Shown here: positions 7,685-15,297 of the stretch, piece after piece
Layout: the number at the start of each line of letters is the position of its first letter
How positions within the stretch are numbered: position 1 is the first letter of the stretch
Assembly: GCA_944332435.1 (NCBI GenBank)
Contig: CALVJW010000001.1
Span: forward strand, 80,370-113,721
From: an uncultured Bacilli bacterium
Lineage (GTDB): Bacteria > Bacillota_I > Bacilli_A > RF39 > UBA660
Reading direction: 5' to 3'
Length of the DNA stretch: 33,352 bases
Made by a program: the position numbers and the translations under genes
The notes under the pieces: generated by a model
The model's database searches: none
What the model was told of the DNA's origin: nothing
What the model saw: the letters and a program-made list of their open reading frames with translations, nothing else

Positions 7685-8392
7685 ATGAAAGCACTTTATC
7701 AAATGAATCATGTTAGTAAAATTTATCAAAATAGTGCAACGAAACTCCATGCATTAAATGATATCTCATTGGAACTAAAACAAGGAGAAATCATTGTTAT
7801 TTTGGGACCTAGTGGAAGTGGGAAATCAACTTTATTAAATCTATTATCAGGAATTGATCATCCAACGAGTGGTGAAATTTTATTTCATGGTACTGATTTA
7901 GGAAAAATGAGTGATAAAGAGTTAACTTTATATCGAAGAAAAGAATTAGGCTTTATTTTTCAAAGTTATAATTTAGTATCCAATCTTACTGTATTAGAAA
8001 ATATTGAAATGGGCGCTAATTTAAGTACTGAGCCACTTGCTATGTCAGAAATTTTATCAGTAGTAGGATTACAAAAAGAAAAAAATAAGTATCCTTATCA
8101 GCTTTCTGGTGGGCAAATGCAAAGAGTAAGTATTGCAAGAGCGCTTGTGAAAAATCCGAAAGTATTATTTTGTGATGAACCAACGGGCGCTTTAGATGAA
8201 AAAACAGGAAAAAAAGTGTTAAAATCTTTGCAAGAAATTAACCAAAAATTTCATACAACAATGATTATTGTAACACATAATCCAAGCATTGCTTTGATGG
8301 CTCATACTGTAATTCGAATGAATAGTGGTCATATCATGGAAATTACACACAATAAAAATGTTGTAGATGCCTTAGAATTGAGGTGGGCATAA
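7685..8392 (+). CDS. ABC transporter ATPase, MacB/LolD/BceA type (unit 1, ATPase A)
   Basis: A 235-residue cytoplasmic ATPase. Walker A GPSGSGKST (41-49), Q-loop FIFQSYNL (90-97), signature LSGGQMQR (140-147), Walker B VLFCDEPTGALD (160-171) and H-loop VTHNPS. This ATPase subfamily works with FtsX-type permeases in exporting or extracting lipids, peptides and antimicrobials. The ATG at 7685 follows GGTGGTGG; an in-frame ATG at 7643 lies upstream of the -10 box and is rejected. The stop overlaps the permease start by one base, so the two are coupled. A second, different ATPase follows the same permease. Confidence 0.95.
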   Translation: MKALYQMNHVSKIYQNSATKLHALNDISLELKQGEIIVILGPSGSGKSTLLNLLSGIDHPTSGEILFHGTDLGKMSDKELTLYRRKELGFIFQSYNLVSNLTVLENIEMGANLSTEPLAMSEILSVVGLQKEKNKYPYQLSGGQMQRVSIARALVKNPKVLFCDEPTGALDEKTGKKVLKSLQEINQKFHTTMIIVTHNPSIALMAHTVIRMNSGHIMEITHNKNVVDALELRWA

Positions 8393-11016
8393 TGGATTTA
8401 TTAATTTTAAATGCGATAAAAGGGTTAAAAAAGAAAAAAATTCAAATGCTTGGTATTGTTGTTATGGTTTTATTATCAACTGGAATCTATACAACGATGA
8501 ATAGTGCGATTGATCGATTGGAAGAACGATATTATCATTATTTAGATCAGAATAAAGTAGAACATATCAGTTTAGAACCAACGATTGATTATACGAAAGA
8601 TATTAGTCCTTCTTTTCTTACTTCACTTAGAAGTACAAAATTAAAAGAAGTTACTGCTGAAGAGGATGCATTATTAAATTTATATCAGATGTGTTTAGTG
8701 CAACCAAATGAAGCTTGTAATCAAGAATTTTATATTGCTTTAGAACAAGTATTTAGAAAATATGATGTTTATGAAGAATTAGGAAATCAAAAATTAGATG
8801 TTCTTGCTAAGAAGTATGATTTTACTTATGAGTTACAAAAAACAAAGGTAGTAACCGACCAAAATTATACGATTAACGTGATGCCTTATGAAGAACATAA
8901 GAAAATGAATTTACCACACTTAGTTGAGGGGAATTTTCCTAAAAAAGCGGGTGAAATTACGGTATTACCAAAATTTGCTGAAAAGAATCATTTAGAAATT
9001 GGTGATACTTATAAAATAAATGGAAAGCAATATAAAATCGTTGGATATGCATATGCGAGCGATTATATTTATCCAATGCTTTCTATGAATCAACCGATTT
9101 TTGATGAAAAGTATAATAATATCGTTTTTATGCTATCTTCAGATTATGAACTATTTGATGGTATTAATAATGATACTTATGGTATTCTATTAAATGGCAA
9201 TTATGATCGTAAAAATAGAATTGCTAATGAACTTAGTCGTTCTTTAGAAGAAGAAAAGCAAGAAAAAACGCTTAGTGATGAAGAAATTCAAGCAGTGGTA
9301 GAAAAAGCTCAAGATACAAAAGATTCGATGCTACTGATTTCGACAATGCTAGAAAATGAAAAGGAAAACGTTCAAATTGGGATGAATACAATGGTACGTT
9401 TGTTGCGTACTGATGCAATTCAAATGGAATTTAAAGGAAATCGTACGTTTGCGGAAGCTTTCTTGTATTTATTATTAACGATATCTATTTTTATTATTTT
9501 AGTAATCACGAAAAAAAGAATTGATGATGAACGATTACAAATCGGAGTGTTAAAATCACTTGGATATAAACGTTATCAAATTGCAGCAAGCTATTTAGTA
9601 TATCCAATTCTTGGTTCGATTGTAGGTGGAATACTTGGATATTTCTTAGGAGTATTGCTTCATGAACCATTAACCGAATTATTTTTAAGTTATTATACAA
9701 TACCACTTGCTGGTTTCCGTTTAAATAGTAAATATTTTATCAATTCTCTTATGATTCCACTGATGTTACTTTCTACGCTAAGTTTTGCTATCGCATACTT
9801 TATGCTTCGTAAAAAACCACTTGCTTTATTAAAAGAAGGTAGTAATTTAAAAATTAATCGATTAAGTAAAATCGTGACCTATCTTACAAAACCACTTTCT
9901 TTTGAATCTAAATTCCGTTATAAATTAGCATCTCGTTCTGTAGGAAAACTTTTAATTGTAACGTTAACATCTTTTTGTACAGGACTATTAATCGTCTTAA
10001 TTTTAATCGGTTCTAATTTGTTTGAACATTTAATTGATCAATCATTTGAAAATTTAGATTATAAATATATGGTTAGTTATAAGACCATTCAATATAGTGA
10101 TACGACGGAAGATGATCTTATTTTAACAAGTACAATGGATATCAAGAAAATATTAGATTCTAATAAAAAAGAAAAGAAATTAGAAGATGATGAATATAGT
10201 ATTAACTTAACAGGTGTTGATTCTTATACGAAATATATTCAAGTAAAAGATGAAGAAGAGAAGAATTTAATTCCACTCTTATATGAAGAAGATCATTCAA
10301 TTATTATTAATAAAAATGTAGCAGAATATATGAAAGTGGAAGTAGGAGATACGGTTGTTTTAGATAATAATGGAAATGATGTATCGTTTAAGATTGTTGG
10401 AATTCAAGATGACTATTTAGGAACGACAACGTATATTAGTCGTGAATTATTAAGTAAAACATTAGGATACGAAGGCAATGCCTATAGTATGAAATATACG
10501 GTAAATAAGAATTATAGTAATATCAAATCATTGGATAGTGAAGAAGTAAATGCGATTTCTAGTGTATTTAGTATTGATGACTTAAGAAAAAATATTGAAA
10601 CACAAATGAGCCGTATGGATGCGGTAATCTATATTGTTATTTTCTTTGCATCATTTATGGTATTAATTATTATTTCTGTTATTGCGAATATCGTAGTCGA
10701 AGAAAATAAAAAGACCATTTCTTTAATGAAAGTTATGGGATATCAAAATAAAGAAATCAGTTCCATTGTATTAAATATTTATACACCATTTATTGTTGTA
10801 GCGTATTTATTATCCATCCCATGTATGATTGCCTTGTTAAAATGGATTATTACGTTATTAATTGGTGATACAAAAATGGTAATTCCAATTACATTATCAC
10901 CAACAATGGCACTTCTTGGCTTACTAGGGTTATTAATTGCGTACTATCTTGCAATTGCCTTATCAAGAAGAGTATTAAATAAAGTGCCCCTTGCAGTCGC
11001 GCTAAAAAGAGAGTAG
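8392..11016 (+). CDS. Large FtsX-type ABC transporter permease (unit 1)
   Basis: An 874-residue membrane subunit. Helix 1 is at about 19-37, followed by a large outer domain to about 348 and a first FtsX domain (about 351-480) with the coupling segment GVLKSLGYKRYQIAASY. Another helix lies at about 521-542, then a second outer domain, then a second FtsX domain (about 743-874) with SLMKVMGYQNKEIS. Two FtsX repeats with two outer domains give a MacB-like duplicated permease, not the single-domain BceB plan. AGGTGGG overlaps the ATPase stop and gives the ATG at 8392. It is translationally coupled to both neighbours. The substrate cannot be read from sequence; envelope-targeting peptides or lipoproteins are typical. 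No frame disruption was seen. Confidence 0.92.
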   Translation: MDLLILNAIKGLKKKKIQMLGIVVMVLLSTGIYTTMNSAIDRLEERYYHYLDQNKVEHISLEPTIDYTKDISPSFLTSLRSTKLKEVTAEEDALLNLYQMCLVQPNEACNQEFYIALEQVFRKYDVYEELGNQKLDVLAKKYDFTYELQKTKVVTDQNYTINVMPYEEHKKMNLPHLVEGNFPKKAGEITVLPKFAEKNHLEIGDTYKINGKQYKIVGYAYASDYIYPMLSMNQPIFDEKYNNIVFMLSSDYELFDGINNDTYGILLNGNYDRKNRIANELSRSLEEEKQEKTLSDEEIQAVVEKAQDTKDSMLLISTMLENEKENVQIGMNTMVRLLRTDAIQMEFKGNRTFAEAFLYLLLTISIFIILVITKKRIDDERLQIGVLKSLGYKRYQIAASYLVYPILGSIVGGILGYFLGVLLHEPLTELFLSYYTIPLAGFRLNSKYFINSLMIPLMLLSTLSFAIAYFMLRKKPLALLKEGSNLKINRLSKIVTYLTKPLSFESKFRYKLASRSVGKLLIVTLTSFCTGLLIVLILIGSNLFEHLIDQSFENLDYKYMVSYKTIQYSDTTEDDLILTSTMDIKKILDSNKKEKKLEDDEYSINLTGVDSYTKYIQVKDEEEKNLIPLLYEEDHSIIINKNVAEYMKVEVGDTVVLDNNGNDVSFKIVGIQDDYLGTTTYISRELLSKTLGYEGNAYSMKYTVNKNYSNIKSLDSEEVNAISSVFSIDDLRKNIETQMSRMDAVIYIVIFFASFMVLIIISVIANIVVEENKKTISLMKVMGYQNKEISSIVLNIYTPFIVVAYLLSIPCMIALLKWIITLLIGDTKMVIPITLSPTMALLGLLGLLIAYYLAIALSRRVLNKVPLAVALKRE

Positions 11017-11023
11017 GTGAATT

Positions 11024-11728
11024 ATGAATTTAATTGAAATGAAACATGTATATAAAACCTATCATGCGGGAGATGTTCCTACTCATGCCTTAAATAATAT
11101 TGATCTAACCATAAAAAAAGGTGAAGTTGTTGTCATTTTAGGTGCGAGTGGGAGTGGAAAAACAACCTTGCTTAATTGTCTATCTGGATTAGATACTGTA
11201 ACAAAAGGAACCATTTTATTTGAAGGAAAAGATATTACTCATATGAGTGATCGAAAAATTACGAACTTTAGAAAGAAATATCTTGGTTTTATCTTTCAAA
11301 CTTATAATTTACTAGAACATCTAAATGTATATGAAAATGTGTTAGTAGGGGCAAAATTAGGAAAACAAAAAGTTGATATTGAGGAAATTATTGATACCGT
11401 AGGACTTACACCACATAAAAATAAATACATGCATGAATTATCGGGAGGAGAGCAACAACGGGTTAGTATTGCAAGAGCGCTTGCCAAAAAACCAGAAGTG
11501 ATGTTTTGTGATGAGCCAACAGGAGCACTTGATGAAGAAACAGGGAAAATTGTATTAGAATCAATTATTGAAGCGAATGAAAAATTAGGGACAACGATGA
11601 TTATCATTACTCATAATCCAGGAATTGCAGAAATTGGTGATCGGGTACTACGAATGAATAGTGGAAGGATTGTTGAAGAAATAAAAAATAAAAAGAGGAC
11701 CAGACCAAAAGATATTACTTGGGGATAA
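11024..11728 (+). CDS. ABC transporter ATPase, MacB/LolD/BceA type (unit 1, ATPase B)
   Basis: A 234-residue ATPase, clearly a paralogue of the one at 7685. Walker A is GASGSGKTT (about 41-49), the signature LSGGEQQRVSIARAL, Walker B VMFCDEPTGALDEETG and H-loop ITHNPG. Both unit-1 ATPases end with a shared RMNSGxI motif. TAGGTGA lies just upstream of the ATG, seven bases after the permease stop. There is no second permease in this unit, so either this ATPase pairs with ATPase A as a heterodimer on the same permease, or it serves another permease. Its last codons form the left arm of the terminator. Confidence 0.95.
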   Translation: MNLIEMKHVYKTYHAGDVPTHALNNIDLTIKKGEVVVILGASGSGKTTLLNCLSGLDTVTKGTILFEGKDITHMSDRKITNFRKKYLGFIFQTYNLLEHLNVYENVLVGAKLGKQKVDIEEIIDTVGLTPHKNKYMHELSGGEQQRVSIARALAKKPEVMFCDEPTGALDEETGKIVLESIIEANEKLGTTMIIITHNPGIAEIGDRVLRMNSGRIVEEIKNKKRTRPKDITWG

Positions 11729-11744
11729 AAGGGCCTCTTTTTTT
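11691..11744 (+). terminator. Terminator of ABC unit 1
   Basis: AAAAGAGG (11691-11698) pairs with CCTCTTTT (11734-11741), with a long loop holding a minor CCAA/TTGG stem; seven T end the structure. Confidence 0.75.
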
Positions 11745-11779
11745 GTGACGGAATTGTCACACTTTTTGTCACGAAAAAG
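11744..11779 (+). promoter_or_regulatory. Candidate operator: repeated GTGAC/GTCAC sites
   Basis: TGTGAC-GGAATT-GTCACA (11744-11761) is a perfect 6-bp inverted repeat. A second TTGTCAC (11766-11772) repeats the first (11754-11760) at a 12-base step, within CTTTTT-GTCACG-AAAAAG (11762-11779), itself an inverted repeat. The second TTGTCA is also the -35. The layout suits binding by an OmpR-type regulator, probably the one at 5601, whose own promoter has one GTCAC. Confidence 0.5.
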
Positions 11780-11794
11780 TAATATAATTATATT
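11766..11794 (+). promoter_or_regulatory. Promoter of ABC unit 2
   Basis: TTGTCA (11766-11771), a 17-base spacer and TATATT (11789-11794), each 5 of 6 matches to consensus. An overlapping TATAAT at 11794-11799 lacks a suitable -35. Confidence 0.6.
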
Positions 11795-11818
11795 ATAATG
11801 AAATTGTGAGGCGATAAT

Positions 11819-11929
11819 ATGAAAAAAAAGAAACAACTATCATTAGAAACAATTTTTACAATTAGTATTTCTATTTTTATCATTGGATTATTAATCATAA
11901 GCGAATTTTTATGTTATGCGCCGAAATAA
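11819..11929 (+). CDS. 36-residue single-span membrane peptide
   Basis: A short gene beginning ATG AAA AAA AAG AAA and ending TAA. The product starts MKKKKQLSLETIFTI, is followed by a hydrophobic helix (about residues 12-27, Ile/Phe-rich) and ends SEFLCYAPK. It carries a TGAGG site (11807-11811) seven bases before the ATG, lies directly behind a promoter, and ends 15 bases before the next ATPase, so it is probably the first gene of that operon. The positive N-terminus predicts the basic end inside and a short tail with one Cys outside. I do not recognise it. It could be a small regulatory subunit of the transporter or sensor kinase, or a leader peptide whose translation affects the downstream genes. 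A protein-coding role is supported by start, spacing and hydrophobic pattern only. Confidence 0.6.
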   Translation: MKKKKQLSLETIFTISISIFIIGLLIISEFLCYAPK

Positions 11930-11944
11930 AGAGAGGAGTTCAAT

Positions 11945-12625
11945 ATGGAGTTGTTAAAAGTAGAACATCTATGTAAAACATATGGAACAGGGAACACTTT
12001 AGTGAAAGCTTTAGATGATGTGAGTTTTTCTGTAAATAAAGGTGAATTTGTCGCCATTGTTGGTGCTAGTGGAAGTGGAAAGTCAACGTTACTTCATATA
12101 CTAGGAGCAGTAGATAAACCAACAAGCGGAACAGTTTACATTGGAGGAGAAAATATTGGATTATTAGACGAAAACGCTTTAGCTATCTTCCGTCGTAGAG
12201 AAGTAGGCCTTATCTATCAATTTTATAATTTAATTCCAATTTTAAACGTTGAGGAAAATATGAGCCTACCAATTTTATTAGATCATAAAACAGTTGATCA
12301 GACGTATTTAAATGAACTTATTGATATTTTAGGATTACGGTCACGTTTAAAACATTTACCAAATGAATTATCAGGGGGGCAACAACAAAGGGTATCCATT
12401 GGAAGAGCGTTGATGAATCATCCAAGTTTACTACTATGTGATGAACCAACGGGAAATTTAGATAGTAAATCAGGGGCAGAAATCATTAATTTATTGAAAT
12501 TATCCAATCAAAAATATAAACAGACGATTATTATGATTACTCATGATCATGAACTTGCGATGCAGGCAGATCGTATTATTACCATTGATGATGGAAAAAT
12601 TATTCGTGATGAAGTGGTGAAATAA
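11945..12625 (+). CDS. ABC transporter ATPase, MacB/LolD/BceA type (unit 2)
   Basis: A 226-residue ATPase: Walker A GASGSGKST (about 39-47), LIYQFYNLIP in the Q-loop region, signature LSGGQQQRVSIGRAL, Walker B LLLCDEPTGNLDSKSG and H-loop ITHDHE. It is closer to the general LolD/MacB pattern (GNLD, THDHE) than the two unit-1 ATPases (GALD, THNP), so it is not a recent copy of them. GAGAGGAG precedes the ATG. The gene ends one base before the unit-2 permease, so this is a coupled ATPase-permease pair. Confidence 0.95.
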   Translation: MELLKVEHLCKTYGTGNTLVKALDDVSFSVNKGEFVAIVGASGSGKSTLLHILGAVDKPTSGTVYIGGENIGLLDENALAIFRRREVGLIYQFYNLIPILNVEENMSLPILLDHKTVDQTYLNELIDILGLRSRLKHLPNELSGGQQQRVSIGRALMNHPSLLLCDEPTGNLDSKSGAEIINLLKLSNQKYKQTIIMITHDHELAMQADRIITIDDGKIIRDEVVK

Positions 12626-12626
12626 T

Positions 12627-15209
12627 ATGAAGTTATTAAATCGATTAACAAGAAAACATCTTCTTATGAATAAAAGAAGAACCATTGTTACTATTATTGG
12701 GGTTATTTTATCATGTGCCCTCATGATGGGAATTGGCTTACTATTTTCGAGTGTTTATCAGAATATTGAAGATTCCATCATCATGTATTCTGGTAAATAT
12801 CATGTTCAGTTAAAAGATATTCACAAAGAAGATTTGGCTACGATAAAACAAAATGTGTATGTAAAATCAGTTGATTATAAAGAACTAATTAGTTTTGCAA
12901 AACCATCTTTCAATGGAAAAGTACAACATGATGATCTTTTTTCTATCAATACGGCCAATGATTCGTATTTAAAAACAGTCACTTTAGAAGATGGAAAATT
13001 TCCTAATTCAGATAAGGAAATATTGCTACCAAGTTATTTAAAAGATTATTATGACCAAAAATATCAAATTGGTGATGAAATTACATTTCAATTTGGCAAA
13101 CGTTATCAAAAGGAAGAAGAAATTTTTGATGATGTGTTATTTGAGAAAGAGACATGGAAGCCACTTGAAACAAAGACATATAAAATTGTAGGATTTTATA
13201 ATGACATAAAATATGGAATCAATACTTTTTCGCCATGCTTTACGAAAGATCAAGGAAGTAAACTAGATCATATTTCCACTTGGATTACTTATCGTTCTAA
13301 TAGAAAAATTCATGAGAAAACTGAATCAGTCATCAGTCATCTTGATACTAAATTAGATGATTCTAAAATTCTATATCATGAAGATTTATTAAGCCTTTAT
13401 GGACAAAGTAAATATAGTAATTACAATAAAGTGATGATTCAAATTGCTATTATTATTTTATCACTTGTATCAATCGCATGTATTATTGTTATTTATAATT
13501 CATTTCAAATATCAGTAATGGAACGAAAAAAACAGTTTGGTTTATTTTCTAGTATTGGAGCAACAACGAAACAATTACGATACACTGTTTTTTATGAAGC
13601 ATTTTTAATTGCAATCATTGCCATTCCAATCGGTATCATTGGTGCCTATTTAGGAATTGATGTGGTAATTCACTTTGTGAACCATTTCTTACCAGAAGAA
13701 TTTAATCCAGCTCTTAAATTATCACTGGATCCAACCTTTGTTTTCATCCCATTAGTATTTATTGTACTTGTTATTTTCTTATCCGCATGGTTGCCAGCTA
13801 GAAGAGCCAGTAAAATAACACCAATTCAAGCAATTAGACAAAACGATGATATTAAAATTAAGGGAAAGAAAATCAAAACGAATAAGTTCGTAGAAAAAAT
13901 ATTTGGCGTAGAAGGAACGATTGCTTTAAAAAATATTAAACGCAATAAGAAAAAATATCGTATTACGATTATTTCCTTATTTATTAGTATAGTGTTATTT
14001 ATTTCTTTTTCTGGAATATTAAAATATGGAGTAAAAAGTACAGAAGGCATTTTACAAATGGTAGATTATGATATTAGTATTTTTCTTCAGGATCAGTCAA
14101 AAGAAAAAGTAACTGATATTACAAATAAAATCATTCATCATAGTGAGGTAGAAGAAAGTAACGTAATGCAATCATTTGTATATGAAACTCCAATATTAGA
14201 AAAAGAAGTATATGAGGAAGCATATGATAAAGTATTTTCTGAATATTTAACTAGTGATAATTCTGGTAATCTTGATTATGATGAAATTCTTTTATATACT
14301 GTGTCAGAAAATTGTTATGAAGAGTTGAAAAATGAAGTTGGTCAAACAAAAGATATTCCAATTATAATTAATCATACTACAGCAGAATATGTAGATCGTA
14401 AAGGAAACAAAAAAGTTTATTCTGGACCAATTTTTAAAGAAGATAAAATAACATCGCTTCCACTTTATTATAAATTAATTGGTGATGAAAGTGAAAATAA
14501 ATCAAAGGTAGTTGATAATATTGCCTTTACTACGACTGTTCCATTTGGATTGAAAGGTCTTGCTCGTCAAGGACAAAAAATCATGATTGTAAATGAAACT
14601 TTATTTCACGAGTTAAAACAATTAGCAGTTTCCAATGATGAAGGGTATGCGGAACAATATAGTCAGGAAATTGTTTTAAAAGCAAAAGATGTTGAAAAAC
14701 TAGGTCGTGCATTAGAAAAAATGGAAGAGGATAAAAAAATTGAAACTTTTGCATTAAACAATGTAATAGAAGGACAAAAAGTACAACGTAATATTATGCT
14801 TGTTGCAAAAATTCTATTATATGGATTTATTAGTTTAGTTACCTTAATTGGAATTACCAGTGTCTTTAATACTATCAATACTTTTTTGATGTTACGAAAA
14901 AAAGAATTTGCTATGCTTCGTAGTATTGGGCTTACGCCACAAGGATTTAAGAAAATACTTTGGTTTGAAAGTCTATTCTTTGTTCTAAAAGCACTATTAT
15001 ATGCTTTACCAGTATCATTTGGTATCTTAGTTTTAATTGATTATGTATTAGGTAGTGCAATGACTTTTAATGAAATGTTAATACCATGGCAAGAGATTTT
15101 TATCGCAATTATTTTCTCATTTATGATTGTTTTAATGACCACTATTTATTCAACTAGAAAGATGCGAAGAGAAAACATATTAGAAGCAATTCGTGAAGAA
15201 AATATTTAA
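12627..15209 (+). CDS. Large FtsX-type ABC transporter permease (unit 2)
   Basis: An 860-residue membrane subunit with the same duplicated plan as unit 1. Helix 1 is at about 20-43, an outer domain runs to about 268, and the first FtsX domain (about 270-400) has RKKQFGLFSSIGATTKQL. A helix at about 446-464 is followed by a second outer domain (about 465-720) and a second FtsX domain (about 722-857) with RKKEFAMLRSIGLTPQGF and the closing segment ILEAIREENI. The ATG follows a weak GTGGTGA in the ATPase end, so translation is coupled. Sequence is clearly diverged from the unit-1 permease. The proposed role is export or removal of envelope-active compounds, from the two-component system and family precedent; substrate unknown. 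Confidence 0.92.
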   Translation: MKLLNRLTRKHLLMNKRRTIVTIIGVILSCALMMGIGLLFSSVYQNIEDSIIMYSGKYHVQLKDIHKEDLATIKQNVYVKSVDYKELISFAKPSFNGKVQHDDLFSINTANDSYLKTVTLEDGKFPNSDKEILLPSYLKDYYDQKYQIGDEITFQFGKRYQKEEEIFDDVLFEKETWKPLETKTYKIVGFYNDIKYGINTFSPCFTKDQGSKLDHISTWITYRSNRKIHEKTESVISHLDTKLDDSKILYHEDLLSLYGQSKYSNYNKVMIQIAIIILSLVSIACIIVIYNSFQISVMERKKQFGLFSSIGATTKQLRYTVFYEAFLIAIIAIPIGIIGAYLGIDVVIHFVNHFLPEEFNPALKLSLDPTFVFIPLVFIVLVIFLSAWLPARRASKITPIQAIRQNDDIKIKGKKIKTNKFVEKIFGVEGTIALKNIKRNKKKYRITIISLFISIVLFISFSGILKYGVKSTEGILQMVDYDISIFLQDQSKEKVTDITNKIIHHSEVEESNVMQSFVYETPILEKEVYEEAYDKVFSEYLTSDNSGNLDYDEILLYTVSENCYEELKNEVGQTKDIPIIINHTTAEYVDRKGNKKVYSGPIFKEDKITSLPLYYKLIGDESENKSKVVDNIAFTTTVPFGLKGLARQGQKIMIVNETLFHELKQLAVSNDEGYAEQYSQEIVLKAKDVEKLGRALEKMEEDKKIETFALNNVIEGQKVQRNIMLVAKILLYGFISLVTLIGITSVFNTINTFLMLRKKEFAMLRSIGLTPQGFKKILWFESLFFVLKALLYALPVSFGILVLIDYVLGSAMTFNEMLIPWQEIFIAIIFSFMIVLMTTIYSTRKMRRENILEAIREENI

Positions 15210-15234
15210 AGAAATCAATGTTGATTTCTTTTTT
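15208..15234 (+). terminator. Terminator of ABC unit 2
   Basis: AAAGAAATCA (15208-15217) pairs with TGATTTCTTT (15222-15231) around a 4-base loop, followed by further T residues. Confidence 0.85.
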
Positions 15235-15240
15235 ATAGTG

Positions 15241-15269
15241 TTTACATTCCAATCGAGTTATAGTATGAT
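15241..15269 (+). promoter_or_regulatory. Promoter of the RSH-like hydrolase gene
   Basis: TTTACA (15241-15246), a 17-base spacer and TATGAT (15264-15269), starting 7 bases after the unit-2 terminator. Confidence 0.7.
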
Positions 15270-15297
15270 AGTAGGTAATATTTAGGTGGTGACGTGT

